64,000 nucleotides of DNA, from NCBI RefSeq assembly GCF_025506355.1, contig NZ_JANZYP010000018.1, positions 62,001 to 126,000 of the forward strand, read 5' to 3'. A program made the position numbers and the translations under genes. The notes beneath the pieces are model-generated. The model ran no database searches. It was not told the DNA's origin and worked only from the letters and a program-made list of their open reading frames with translations. The stretch comes from Sphaerisporangium corydalis. Its GTDB lineage: Bacteria; Actinomycetota; Actinomycetes; Streptosporangiales; Streptosporangiaceae. Below are positions 8,179 to 16,812 of this stretch, in pieces. The stretch's first letter is position 1. Each line of letters begins with the position of its first letter.

Positions 8179-8811
8179 CATGTCGGCGCGGCCCTCGGCG
8201 GCCACCACGAAGCGCATCTTGCCGAGCGGGACGTTCGCCTGGGCCGGCGGGTCGGCGGGCGGGCGCCGCGTCCGCGCGGTGGCGGCCGGGCGCCGGTCGG
8301 AGGGCAGGACGTAGGGCCGCTTCAGCACCTCGTCCAGGATGAAGACCGTCTCGGTCGCCTTGACCGCCGGGATGCTCGCCAGCCGCTCGGTCACCAGCGC
8401 GTGGATCGCGGCGACGTCGGCCATCCTGATCTGGATCATGGCGTCGTGCTGCCCGGTGGTGATCGCGCAGTACTCCACCTCCGGCATCTGGGCGAGCTGG
8501 GCGCGGAACTGCTTCCACATCTGCTGCCGTACCGTGACGAAGACCAGCGCGGTGATGCCGAGACCGGCCCGTACGTGGTCGACGTCGGCGGTGAACCTCT
8601 TGATCACCCCGTCGGCGCGCAGGGCCTCGAACCTGGTGTAGGCGCTGGCACGGGAGATCCCCACCCGTTCGGCGAGCGCCGCGACCGAGATCCGGCCGTT
8701 CTCGCGCAGGACCTCGAGGATCTTCATGTGGATCGCGTCGAGCTGGAGGCCGATGCCGATCCGTCCAGGGACCCCGGTCCCGGACGATGGCGCGCCTGAC
8801 ATTTCGGTCAT
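8164..8811 (-). CDS. Lrp/AsnC family transcriptional regulator
   Basis: 215 residues from the ATG at 8811, with GAGG 10 nt upstream; a longer frame to 8889 has no supporting ribosome site. An N-terminal winged helix-turn-helix (about 20-75: LQLDAIHMKILEVLRENGRISVAALAERVGISRASAYTRFEAL) is followed by a ligand-binding RAM domain (about 85-160). A basic, Pro/Arg-rich tail of about 50 residues is longer than in classical Lrp. These proteins sense amino acids. The gene is divergent from the peptide importer at 8932 with 120 nt between them, so it probably controls that operon and itself in response to an amino acid. The 3' end lies in a 15-bp tandem repeat. Confidence 0.85.
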   Translation of the reverse strand: MTEMSGAPSSGTGVPGRIGIGLQLDAIHMKILEVLRENGRISVAALAERVGISRASAYTRFEALRADGVIKRFTADVDHVRAGLGITALVFVTVRQQMWKQFRAQLAQMPEVEYCAITTGQHDAMIQIRMADVAAIHALVTERLASIPAVKATETVFILDEVLKRPYVLPSDRRPAATARTRRPPADPPAQANVPLGKMRFVVAAEGRADMHREP

Positions 8812-8931
8812 ACCTTGTTCCTCAGCGTCATATCCGTCTCGGCTTCCCGCCATGAGCTGGACGTTATATCGGACAATCCTGGACGACACACTAACAATCG
8901 TCTACATAGCACCAATTCCGGAGGACACAGA
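8812..8931. promoter_or_regulatory. Divergent control region between lrp-type gene and peptide importer
   Basis: 120 nt, clearly more AT-rich than its surroundings (GTTATATCGGACAATCC near 8861-8880). It contains a short inverted repeat GACGA (8882-8886) / TCGTC (8898-8902) and a GGAGGA ribosome site at 8919-8924 for the binding-protein gene. The regulator site is inferred from position only; no defined consensus was matched. Confidence 0.4.
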
Positions 8932-10542
8932 ATGGCGACCCGTTCGCGGCGCCGTACGGCACAGGCGAGGGCGGCTCTGCTGCCGGTCCTGCTCACCGGC
9001 GCGCTCTCCCTCGCCGCCTGCTCCGGTGGCGGCACGTCCACCCCGTCGTCGTCCGGCGGCGCCGCCGGCAAGACCCTGGTGATGGACGCCTCGTTCACCC
9101 TCAAGACCGCGGACCCCGGCCGCGACTACGAGCCGACCGGACTGATCATCGGCAAGGCGCTCTACGACACCCTGCTGACCTTCGAGGGCTCCGACGTCAC
9201 CAAGCCCGTGCCCTCCCTGGCCGAGTCCTTCGAGCAGTCCGAGGACGGCAAGACCCTGACGCTCAAGCTCAGGCAGGGCGCCACCTTCTCCGACGGCTCG
9301 CCGGTCACCGCCGACGACGTCGTGTTCTCCCTGGAGCGGGTCCGCGACCTGAAGGGCAACCCGTCCTTCCTGCTGGAAGGCGTCGAGGTCGCCAAGACCG
9401 ACGAGACGACGGTCACGCTGACCTCGAAGACCGCCAACCCGGCGCTGCCGTTCATCCTGCCGAACCCCGCGCTCGGCATCGTGAACTCCAAGGTCGTCAA
9501 GGCGCACGGTGGCACCGCCGACGACACCGACAAGGCCGAGCAGTACCTCAACGGCGCCTCCGCCGGCTCCGGCCCCTACGAGCTGGAGTCCTTCAACGCC
9601 CAGTCGCAGGTCGTGCTGAAGGCCAGCCCCAAGTACTGGGGCGCCAAGAAGCCCGTCTACAGCAAGATCGTGCTGCGCAACGTCGAGTCCGCGACCCAGA
9701 AGCTGAACGTCCAGCGGGGGGACAGCCAGGTCGCCCTGGACCTGTCAGGCGACCAGATCAAGGGCGTCGCCGGGGGCCTGCAGACCACCAAGACCGCCTC
9801 GGCCAACGTGGTGTTCCTGCTCGCCAACCAGGACTCCGGCGTCAGCAAGATCACCAACAACCCCAAGGTCGTCGAGGCCATCCGCAAGGGCGTCGACTAC
9901 CAGGGGCTGCTGGAGCTCGCGGGCGAGGGCTCGGTGCAGGCGCCGGGCGTGATCCCGACGATGCTGCTGGGCGCCCTGCCCGCCGACCAGGCGGTCAAGC
10001 GCGACGTGGAGGGCGCCAAGGCGGCCCTCGCGGCCAGCGGGGTGAGCAACCCGAGCGTCAAGCTGGAGTACCCGAGCGACATCACCCTCCAGGGACTGTC
10101 GTTCCAGCCGTTCGCCGAGCGCATCCAGGCCAACCTCAAGGAGGTCGGCATCACCGTCGAGCTGGCGCCCGCGCCGGTGGCGACCGCGCTGGAGAACTAC
10201 CGCAACGGCAAGGAGGAGCTCGGCCTGTGGTACTGGGGTCCCGACTACCCCGACCCCACCGACTACCTGGCCTTCCTGCCCGGCAAGACCGTCGGCCTGC
10301 GGGCCGGCTGGAAGGCCGGCGCCGACAAGGAGCTGGAGGCCGCCGGCGACAAGGCCGCCGCGACCATCGGCGACGACGCGCGCAAGCAGCTGTACACCGA
10401 CATCCAGACCAGGCTCAACGCGTCGGGCCCGTTCGTCCCGCTGATCCAGCCCAGCCAGAACATCGTGACCGCCGCCTCGGTCACCGGCCTCGCGTTCCAC
10501 CCCGTGTGGACGGTCGATGTCGCAGCCCTCGGCGCCAAGTGA
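8932..10542 (+). CDS. Peptide/nickel-type ABC importer, substrate-binding lipoprotein (SBP_bac_5)
   Basis: 536 residues from the ATG at 8932, 8 nt after GGAGGA; the frame is open upstream but those residues do not fit a signal peptide. The lipoprotein signal has a basic start, a hydrophobic stretch and the lipobox LAAC with Cys30, followed by a Ser/Gly-rich linker. Family landmarks are LAESFEQSEDGKTLTLKLRQGATFSDGSPVTADDVVFSLERV and a C-terminal dipeptide-binding-like segment with YWGPDYPDPTDYL. It should capture oligopeptides or similar solutes outside the membrane and hand them to the permeases that follow. It is the first gene of a six-gene operon, under the probable control of the divergent Lrp protein. 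Confidence 0.88.
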   Translation: MATRSRRRTAQARAALLPVLLTGALSLAACSGGGTSTPSSSGGAAGKTLVMDASFTLKTADPGRDYEPTGLIIGKALYDTLLTFEGSDVTKPVPSLAESFEQSEDGKTLTLKLRQGATFSDGSPVTADDVVFSLERVRDLKGNPSFLLEGVEVAKTDETTVTLTSKTANPALPFILPNPALGIVNSKVVKAHGGTADDTDKAEQYLNGASAGSGPYELESFNAQSQVVLKASPKYWGAKKPVYSKIVLRNVESATQKLNVQRGDSQVALDLSGDQIKGVAGGLQTTKTASANVVFLLANQDSGVSKITNNPKVVEAIRKGVDYQGLLELAGEGSVQAPGVIPTMLLGALPADQAVKRDVEGAKAALAASGVSNPSVKLEYPSDITLQGLSFQPFAERIQANLKEVGITVELAPAPVATALENYRNGKEELGLWYWGPDYPDPTDYLAFLPGKTVGLRAGWKAGADKELEAAGDKAAATIGDDARKQLYTDIQTRLNASGPFVPLIQPSQNIVTAASVTGLAFHPVWTVDVAALGAK

Positions 10543-11635
10543 GGACCCGGGCGGTACGGCGACCCGCCGTACCGCCCGTCCCACCGGTGAGAGCCGGCCG
10601 GGGAAGGCCACGCGCAGCCCGCTCGCCAGGTTCCTGGTGCGCAGGATCGCGGCGGCGGTGCTGCTCGGCTTCGGGATCACGCTGGTCACCTTCGTCCTGA
10701 CCAACCTGGTGCCGGGCGACCCGGTGACCGCCAACCTCGGCCAGAGCGCGCTCGGCGACCCGGCGATCGTCGCGCGGTTCCGCGCCGAGCACGGCCTGGA
10801 CAAGCCGCTGCCCGCGCAGTACCTGACCTATCTGGGCGGGCTGCTGCACGGCGACCTCGGGATGAGCCAGCAGAGCCACCGCCCGGTGCTGACCGACCTG
10901 GCCGAGTTCGTGCCCGCCACGATCGAGCTGGCCGGCGGCGCCATCGCGGTGTCGCTGGTGGCGGGCGTCGCGTTCGGCGTCGTGGCCGCGCTGCGCCGCG
11001 ACCGGCTGTCGGACCAGGTCCTGCGGGTGGTCAGCCTCGTCGGCATCTCGGTGCCGACGTTCTGGCTCGCGCTGCTGGCGTTCTACGTGTTCTTCTACCG
11101 GTTGCAGATCACCCCGGGCAGCGGGCGCGTCGCCCCCGACATGAGCGCTCCCCCGGGCGTCACGGGCCTGTACACGGTCGACGCGGCGCTCGCGGGCCAG
11201 TGGGACGTGTTCTCCTCGGCGGTGGGCCACCTGATCACGCCCGCGCTGGTCCTGGCCGCCTACACGATCGGGCTGCTGACCCGGTTCACCCGCTCGGCCG
11301 TGCTGGAGGTGCTCGGGCAGGACTACGTGCGCGCCGCGCGGGCCAAGGGGTTGCCGGGCCATGTGATCCTTTTCCGGTACGTGCTGCGCTCGGCGCTCGT
11401 GCCGATCATCACGGTCGCGGGCCTGGCGTTCGGCAGCCTGCTGTCGGGCACCGTGCTGGTGGAGTCGGTCTTCGCCCGGCCGGGCATCGGCCAGTACGCC
11501 TACAAGAGCGCCACCACCCTCGACCTGCCCGCCGTCATGGGCGTCGGCCTGGTGGTCGGCGCCGTCTACGTCCTGATCAACCTGGTGGTCGACATCCTGT
11601 ACGGGGTCATCGACCCGAGAGTGAGACTGTCGTGA
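10517..11635 (+). CDS. Dpp/Opp-type ABC permease (DppB-like)
   Basis: 372 residues from an ATG 26 nt inside the binding-protein gene; no other in-frame start fits better. A 38-residue cytoplasmic head is longer than usual. Then come RFLVRRIAAAVLLGFGITLVTFVLTNLVPGDP, the hallmark N-terminus of DppB permeases, and six membrane segments. The EAA loop for ATPase contact is DYVRAARAKGLPGHVILFRYVLRSALVPI. It forms the channel with the next permease. The 26-nt overlap suggests translational coupling with the binding protein. Confidence 0.88.
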   Translation: MSQPSAPSEDPGGTATRRTARPTGESRPGKATRSPLARFLVRRIAAAVLLGFGITLVTFVLTNLVPGDPVTANLGQSALGDPAIVARFRAEHGLDKPLPAQYLTYLGGLLHGDLGMSQQSHRPVLTDLAEFVPATIELAGGAIAVSLVAGVAFGVVAALRRDRLSDQVLRVVSLVGISVPTFWLALLAFYVFFYRLQITPGSGRVAPDMSAPPGVTGLYTVDAALAGQWDVFSSAVGHLITPALVLAAYTIGLLTRFTRSAVLEVLGQDYVRAARAKGLPGHVILFRYVLRSALVPIITVAGLAFGSLLSGTVLVESVFARPGIGQYAYKSATTLDLPAVMGVGLVVGAVYVLINLVVDILYGVIDPRVRLS

Positions 11636-11690
11636 GTACGCACGCGCCCGAGTGGCCGCGCACCCGCTCCGGCCCGAGGGCGAGGACCGC

Positions 11691-12542
11691 GTGAGGCTCC
11701 TCTCGCGCCTTCCCGAGGCGTGGCGGCAGCCGCTGGCCGTCGTCGGCGGCGTGGTGGCCGTGGCCTGGCTCGTGATCGCCGCGGCGGCCCCGCTGCTGGC
11801 GCCGCACGACCCGCTGGCCCAGGACCTGCCCCGGCTGGCCTCCCCCGGCCCCGGGCACTGGTTCGGCACCGACCAGCTCGGCCGCGACATCCTTTCCCGG
11901 ATCATGTTCGGCGCCCGCGTGTCCATTCCGCTGACGCTGCTGCTGGTGGTGATGTCCCTGCTGATCGGCGGCACCCTCGGCGCCTGCGCCGGATATTTCG
12001 GTAGATGGGTGGGCGAGGGGATCATGCGGCTGGCCGACCTGGTCTTCGCGTTCCCCACCGTCATCCTCGCGATGGTCGTCGCCGCCGCTCTCGGCGCCAG
12101 CCTGACCAACGCGGTGCTGGCCGTCCTGGTCGTCGCCTGGCCCTCCTACGCCCGGGTGACGCGCGGCCTGGTCCTCGGCATGCGGGAACGCGAGTTCGTG
12201 CTCAGCGGCCGGCTGCTCGGCTTCTCCGCCTGGCGGTCCCTGCGCGTGGACGTGCTGCCGAACGTGACCGGCCCCATCCTGGTGCTCGCCACGCTCGACA
12301 TCGGCACCGCCCTGCTCCTTCTGTCCGGCCTGTCCTTCCTCGGGCTCGGCGCCAAGCCGCCGTCGGCGGAGTGGGGCGCGATGGTCGCCTCCGGCGTGGA
12401 CGTCTTCGACAGCTGGTGGGTCGCGACGTTCCCCGGCCTCGCCATCCTGACCGTCGTGCTGGCGTTCAACTTCCTCGGCGACACGCTGCGCGACGCGCTG
12501 GACCCCCGTACGGCCCGCGCCATCAAGGAGCGGGCGCTGTGA
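11691..12542 (+). CDS. Dpp/Opp-type ABC permease (DppC-like)
   Basis: 283 residues from a GTG at 11691 with GAGG 5 nt upstream; a GTG at 11652 would add 13 polar residues and cannot be excluded. The N-terminal membrane segment is followed by the DppC-type periplasmic motif HWFGTDQLGRDILSRIMFGARVS, then five more membrane segments and the EAA loop RLLGFSAWRSLRVDVLPNVTGPI. It pairs with the DppB-like protein as the second half of the channel. Its stop overlaps the ATPase start by 4 nt. Confidence 0.87.
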   Translation: MRLLSRLPEAWRQPLAVVGGVVAVAWLVIAAAAPLLAPHDPLAQDLPRLASPGPGHWFGTDQLGRDILSRIMFGARVSIPLTLLLVVMSLLIGGTLGACAGYFGRWVGEGIMRLADLVFAFPTVILAMVVAAALGASLTNAVLAVLVVAWPSYARVTRGLVLGMREREFVLSGRLLGFSAWRSLRVDVLPNVTGPILVLATLDIGTALLLLSGLSFLGLGAKPPSAEWGAMVASGVDVFDSWWVATFPGLAILTVVLAFNFLGDTLRDALDPRTARAIKERAL

Positions 12543-13432
12543 GAGGCGAGCACGTGCCGGCGGTCCTGAGCGTCGAGGGCCTGACCGTGTCGATCGGCGA
12601 GCACGAGATCCTGCGCGGCGTGGACATCGCCCTGCGGCCCGGCCGCGTGCACGGCCTGGCGGGCGAGAGCGGCTCGGGCAAGACCATGACCGGCCTCGCC
12701 GCGCTCGGCCTGCTCCCGCACGGCGCCCGTACGGGGGGACGCGTCGTCCTCGACGGCCGTGACCTGCTCGGACTGCCCCAGCGCGACCTGAACAAGGTCA
12801 GGGGACGCGACATCGCGATGGTGTTCCAGGACCCGGCCACCAGCCTGCACCCGATGCTGTCGGTCGGGCGCCAGATCACCGAGCACATGCGGCACCACCT
12901 CGGGCTCGGCAAGGCAGAGGCGCGGGCCAGGGCGGTCGACCTGCTCGGCAAGGTGCGCATCCCCGGCCCGTCGGCGGCGGCCGACCGCTACCCGCACCAG
13001 TTCTCCGGCGGGATGCGCCAGCGGATCGCCATCGCCATTGCCCTGGCGTGCGGCCCGAAAGTCCTGATCGCCGACGAGCCGACCACCGCGCTGGACGTCA
13101 CCGTCCAGGCGGGCATCCTGCGGCTGCTGCGGGGCCTGTGCGACGACCTCGGGCTCGCCGTGCTGCTGGTGACCCACGACCTCGGCGTCATGTCGGCGGT
13201 CGCCGACGAGGTCAGCGTGATGAGGGACGGGCTCGTCATGGAGACCGGCGCCCGGTCGCAGGTCCTGCGCGAACCCGCGCATCCCTACACCCGCGCCCTG
13301 CTGGACGCCCTGCCGAGACACGACCCCGCCGCGCCCCCGGGACCGGACGGCTCCACGGGCGCACCGCCCGGCACGGACCGCGACGCATCGCCCGGCGCGG
13401 GCGGGGACGTACTGCCGATGGAGGGCCAGTGA
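12539..13432 (+). CDS. Dpp/Opp-type ABC ATPase (DppD-like)
   Basis: 297 residues from a GTG overlapping the DppC stop (GTGA). A GTG at 12554 has a better-spaced AGAGG and may be the true start. Walker A is GESGSGKT (42-49), followed by the Q-loop [13 protein letters not shown], the signature FSGGMRQR, Walker [12 protein letters not shown] and the switch His in VTHDLGVM. The tail after residue 265 is Pro/Gly/Ala-rich and lacks the cysteine-containing oligopeptide/dipeptide C-terminal motif, which is kept in the partner ATPase. It hydrolyses ATP at the cytoplasmic face to power peptide uptake. Confidence 0.87.
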   Translation: MRGEHVPAVLSVEGLTVSIGEHEILRGVDIALRPGRVHGLAGESGSGKTMTGLAALGLLPHGARTGGRVVLDGRDLLGLPQRDLNKVRGRDIAMVFQDPATSLHPMLSVGRQITEHMRHHLGLGKAEARARAVDLLGKVRIPGPSAAADRYPHQFSGGMRQRIAIAIALACGPKVLIADEPTTALDVTVQAGILRLLRGLCDDLGLAVLLVTHDLGVMSAVADEVSVMRDGLVMETGARSQVLREPAHPYTRALLDALPRHDPAAPPGPDGSTGAPPGTDRDASPGAGGDVLPMEGQ

Positions 13433-14343
13433 GCCTGCTGAGCGTGGACGACCTGGTCGTGGACCACCGCACCCCGGGCCGCCCGGCGGTGCGCGCGGTG
13501 GCCGGGGCCAGCCTGGACGTGGCCGCCGGCGAGGTCGTCGGCCTGGTCGGCGAGTCGGGATGCGGCAAGTCGACGCTGGCCCGCGCCGTGTGCGGCCTCA
13601 CCGCCGCCACCGGCGGGGCGATCTCGTTCGAGGGCGGCCAGGTGACCCGCCTCGGCCTGCGCCGCAGGGACCCGGAGCTGACCCGGATCCAGATGGTCTT
13701 CCAGGACCCGTACGCCTCGCTCAACCCCCGGCGGCGGATCGGCGCCCAGATCGCCGACGGCCTGCGGACGGCCGGCGACCGCGAGACCACCCCCGGCGGG
13801 ATGCTCGAACGGGTGGGGCTGCCCGCCGCGATGGCCGGGCGCTACCCGCACGAGTTCTCCGGCGGGCAGCGCCAGCGGATCGCCATCGCCCGCGCCCTGG
13901 CAGCGCGCCCGTCGCTGCTCATCGGGGACGAGCCGATCTCCGCCCTGGACGCCTCGGCGCAGGCGCAGGTCGCGACCCTGATGCGCAACCTCGCCGTCGA
14001 GTCGGGCGCCGGGCTGCTGTTCATCAGCCACGACCTGTCCGTGGTCCGGCTGATCGCCGACCGGATCGCCGTGATGTACCTCGGGAAGATCGTGGAGACC
14101 GGGCCGACGGCGGAGATCTGGGCGGCCCCCCGCCACCCGTACACCCAGGCGCTGCTCCGGGCGATCCCCGAGCCGGACGGGCTGGGCACGCTGCCCGAGG
14201 AGCTCCCCGGAGACGTGCCCGACCCGGCGGACCCCCCCTCGGGATGCCGTTTCCACCCGCGCTGCCCGATGGCCATGGACGTCTGCGCGAAGGAGGAGCC
14301 CGCTCCCGGGCCGGTGTCCTGCTGGCTGTATCCGCCGGCATGA
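13429..14343 (+). CDS. Dpp/Opp-type ABC ATPase (DppF-like)
   Basis: 304 residues from a GTG overlapping the previous stop. Walker A is GESGCGKS (41-48), the Q-loop QMVFQDPYASLNPRRRI, the signature FSGGQRQR, Walker B LLIGDEPISALD and the switch His FISHDLSVV. The C-terminal oligopeptide_HPY-type segment HPRCPMAMDVCAKEEP has the paired cysteines usual for this branch. It forms the ATPase heterodimer with the preceding protein. Its stop overlaps the M24 gene start by 4 nt, which ties that protein to peptide uptake. Confidence 0.87.
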   Translation: MSLLSVDDLVVDHRTPGRPAVRAVAGASLDVAAGEVVGLVGESGCGKSTLARAVCGLTAATGGAISFEGGQVTRLGLRRRDPELTRIQMVFQDPYASLNPRRRIGAQIADGLRTAGDRETTPGGMLERVGLPAAMAGRYPHEFSGGQRQRIAIARALAARPSLLIGDEPISALDASAQAQVATLMRNLAVESGAGLLFISHDLSVVRLIADRIAVMYLGKIVETGPTAEIWAAPRHPYTQALLRAIPEPDGLGTLPEELPGDVPDPADPPSGCRFHPRCPMAMDVCAKEEPAPGPVSCWLYPPA

Positions 14344-15359
14344 CCGGCGAGGTGGTGGCGGCCGTCCTCGCGCGGATGTCGGAGGCCGGGGTGGACGCGC
14401 TGGTGCTGCGTCCCTCCGCCGACCTGCGGTACGTCGCGGGGCGGGCCGCCTCGGGGTTCCTCGTGCTCGGGCCCGGCCTGCCGCCCGGGTTCGCGGCCGA
14501 CGCCGGCGAGGCGGCGAAGCTGATCCCGGCGTCGGTGTCACGGGTGGGGGTCGACGCCCAGATGCGGGCGCACGAGCTGTTCGCGCTGCGCGTCGACGCC
14601 GATCTGGTGCTGGCCTCGGAGGTGCTGGATCCGCTGCGGGCCAGGAAGCGGCCGGAGGAGATCGCGGCGATCGAGCGGGCGGCGGCGATGGCGGACCGGG
14701 TGCTGGCCTCGGCGCGCGGCCTGTCGTGGTTCGGCGCCACCGAGCACGACATGGCGGCCCGTCTGGTCGCGGCGGCGGACGCCGGGCCCGTCCCGGCCCT
14801 CTACGGCGACCCGGCCGGCCGTGGAGACCTGGTCACGGTCGTGGTCGCCGCGGGTGAGAACACCGCGAAGGCGCGCCACGAGCCGTCCGGGCGGGTCATC
14901 AACCCGGGCGACGCCGTCTCGATCCGGGTGACGGCGCGCCACGACGGGTACCACGCGCACGCCGACCGGGGTTTCGTCGTGGCCGAGCCGCCCGAGGACT
15001 TCGACGCCCTGTACGCGGTCCTGCTGTCGGCCCGCGACGCCGCCGCCGACGCCGTGCGGCCGGGCGCGACCGCCGCCGAGGTCGACGCCGCCGCCTGGAC
15101 GGTGCTGGACGACAGCGGGTACGGCGCCTACGTCACGCGCGGGACGGGCCACGGCGTCGGGCTGGACGACCGCGAGGGGCCGTGGCTCACCCCCGGGGAC
15201 CGCACCGTGCTGGCCCCCGGCATGGCCATCGCGATCGAGCCCGGCGTCCACGTGCCCGACCTGTACGGGGCCTGGGTCGGGGACGTGGTGGAGTGCACGC
15301 CGACCGGCGCGCGGCCGATCAGCCAGGTGTCCCGCGCGCTGCATGTCCTTGATCCATAG
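14340..15359 (+). CDS. M24 (pita-bread fold) Xaa-Pro peptidase-like protein with altered metal site
   Basis: 339 residues, coupled by ATGA to the importer. Residues 1-100 form a short creatinase-type N-terminal domain (ALVLRPSADLRYVAG) and 105-335 the catalytic fold. Prolidases and Xaa-Pro aminopeptidases bind two metals with Asp, Asp, His, Glu, Glu. Here His271 (GTGHGVG) and Glu300 (IEPGVH) are kept, but the strand expected to carry the first Asp reads VSIRVTA (about 193-199), the next reads HADRGFV, and the usual GVRIED end is GAWVGDVV. It is therefore either a peptidase with a changed metal site or a metal-free creatinase-like hydrolase. Its place in the operon suggests it acts on an imported peptide or derivative. 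Confidence 0.75.
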   Translation: MTGEVVAAVLARMSEAGVDALVLRPSADLRYVAGRAASGFLVLGPGLPPGFAADAGEAAKLIPASVSRVGVDAQMRAHELFALRVDADLVLASEVLDPLRARKRPEEIAAIERAAAMADRVLASARGLSWFGATEHDMAARLVAAADAGPVPALYGDPAGRGDLVTVVVAAGENTAKARHEPSGRVINPGDAVSIRVTARHDGYHAHADRGFVVAEPPEDFDALYAVLLSARDAAADAVRPGATAAEVDAAAWTVLDDSGYGAYVTRGTGHGVGLDDREGPWLTPGDRTVLAPGMAIAIEPGVHVPDLYGAWVGDVVECTPTGARPISQVSRALHVLDP

Positions 15360-15441
15360 TTTCTTCCGTCTTGCCCTTGCACTGCCCTGACCTGGGATGC
15401 CCCGGACTTATGGTGATCATGGGACGGGCAGGGGGGGCTCG

Positions 15442-16812
15442 GTGAGGCTCTGGCGCGACTGGTCCGTGCGAACCCGGCTGACATGTGTCGCCGGCATCGT
15501 GATGGCCTTGGTGTGTGCGGGCGTGAGCGCGCTCGTGTTCTCCGGTGTGCAGGACCTGGCCATGAGCGAGCGCAGGAGCCAGATCGCCCTCGTCAACATG
15601 CACGTGTCCCGCCTGGCCAGGCTGGACATGCTTCCCCCGATCCTGCCGGCGCAGGACGTCGCCGTCGTCCAGGTGGCCGACGAGACCGGGCGCGTGGTCT
15701 CCTCGACCAGGGAGATGGCCGGCCGGCCGCTGATCGCGAGTTTCGCCCCCGCCCAGGAGCAGGGCGAGGCCCACGAGCGGGTCTGCTCGATACCCGCGTT
15801 CCCCGGCACCTGCATGAGCGTGGTGGTCACGCGGTTCTACCGGGCCACCGGCGACTGGCTCATCTACGGCGCCGACCCGGTGGTCCCCTGGTACGTCAAC
15901 CTCGGGCTCGTCGCGCTCCTCCTGGGCGGGTCACTGCTCCTGGTCGCGATCACGGCGCTCGGCACCTCCCGCGTGGTCGGCAGGGCCCTGGCCCCCGTCG
16001 ACAACGTCTGCACGGAGCTGGCCGAGATCACCGCGTCGGACCTCAGCCGCCGCGTCCCGCTGCCCCTGCACCGCGACGAGATCCGCACCCTGGCGGAGAC
16101 CGTGAACCAGACCCTGGACCGGCTGCAGCAGGCCGTGGAGCGGCAACGCCGTTTCGCCTCCGACGCCGGGCACGACCTGCGCAGCCCCATCACCGCCATG
16201 CGCGCGCAGATGGAGGACGCGCTGCGGCACCCCGAGGACACCGACTGGATCAAGACCTCGGAGTCGGTGGTCCTGAGCCTCGACCGGTTGCAGGCCATCG
16301 TCGCCGACCTGCTGGTGATCGCGCGGCTGGACTCCGGTCAGAAGCTCTCCCGTGACTACATCAACCTGGCCGAGCTGGTGCGCTCCGAGGCCGGCCGCCG
16401 GTTCCGGGGCAAGCGCATCGTGCTCGGCCTGCGCCACGGGGTGGTGGTCGGCGGCGACCGGCTCCAGCTCGTCCGGCTGCTGACCAACCTGCTGGACAAC
16501 GCCGAACGGCACGCCCTGTCCACGGTGACCATCCTGGTGAGCCAGGAGGACCGGCTGGCCGCGCTGGAGGTGCTCGACGACGGCGAGGGGATCCCGCCCG
16601 AGCAGCGGGAGGTCGTCTTCCAGCGGTTCACCCGCCTGCCCTCCGGCCGTGAGAAGGACTCGCAGGGCACCGGGCTCGGGCTGGCCATCGCCCGGGACAT
16701 CGCCGAGCAGCACGAAGGGACGCTCACCGTGGAGGACTCCCCGAAGGGCGCCCGCTTCGTGCTGCGGATCCCGCTTCTGACCGTGTGGGACTCCATGGAA
16801 ACGGAGGAGTGA
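15442..16812 (+). CDS. Orphan sensor histidine kinase (HAMP-HisKA-HATPase)
   Basis: 456 residues from a GTG at 15442 behind a G-rich ribosome site; an ATG 15 codons upstream is less likely. There are two membrane segments (about 14-35 and 150-173) with a sensor region of about 110 residues outside the cell that contains two cysteines. A HAMP linker follows, then the H-box FASDAGHDLRSP with the phospho-accepting His near 244, the N-box LLTNLLDNAERHA, G1 DDGEGIP and G2 GTGLGLAIARDIAEQH. No response regulator gene lies beside it, so its partner is encoded elsewhere. The last 89 bases overlap the 3' end of the minus-strand lyase gene. Signal and targets are unknown. Confidence 0.85.
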   Translation: MRLWRDWSVRTRLTCVAGIVMALVCAGVSALVFSGVQDLAMSERRSQIALVNMHVSRLARLDMLPPILPAQDVAVVQVADETGRVVSSTREMAGRPLIASFAPAQEQGEAHERVCSIPAFPGTCMSVVVTRFYRATGDWLIYGADPVVPWYVNLGLVALLLGGSLLLVAITALGTSRVVGRALAPVDNVCTELAEITASDLSRRVPLPLHRDEIRTLAETVNQTLDRLQQAVERQRRFASDAGHDLRSPITAMRAQMEDALRHPEDTDWIKTSESVVLSLDRLQAIVADLLVIARLDSGQKLSRDYINLAELVRSEAGRRFRGKRIVLGLRHGVVVGGDRLQLVRLLTNLLDNAERHALSTVTILVSQEDRLAALEVLDDGEGIPPEQREVVFQRFTRLPSGREKDSQGTGLGLAIARDIAEQHEGTLTVEDSPKGARFVLRIPLLTVWDSMETEE

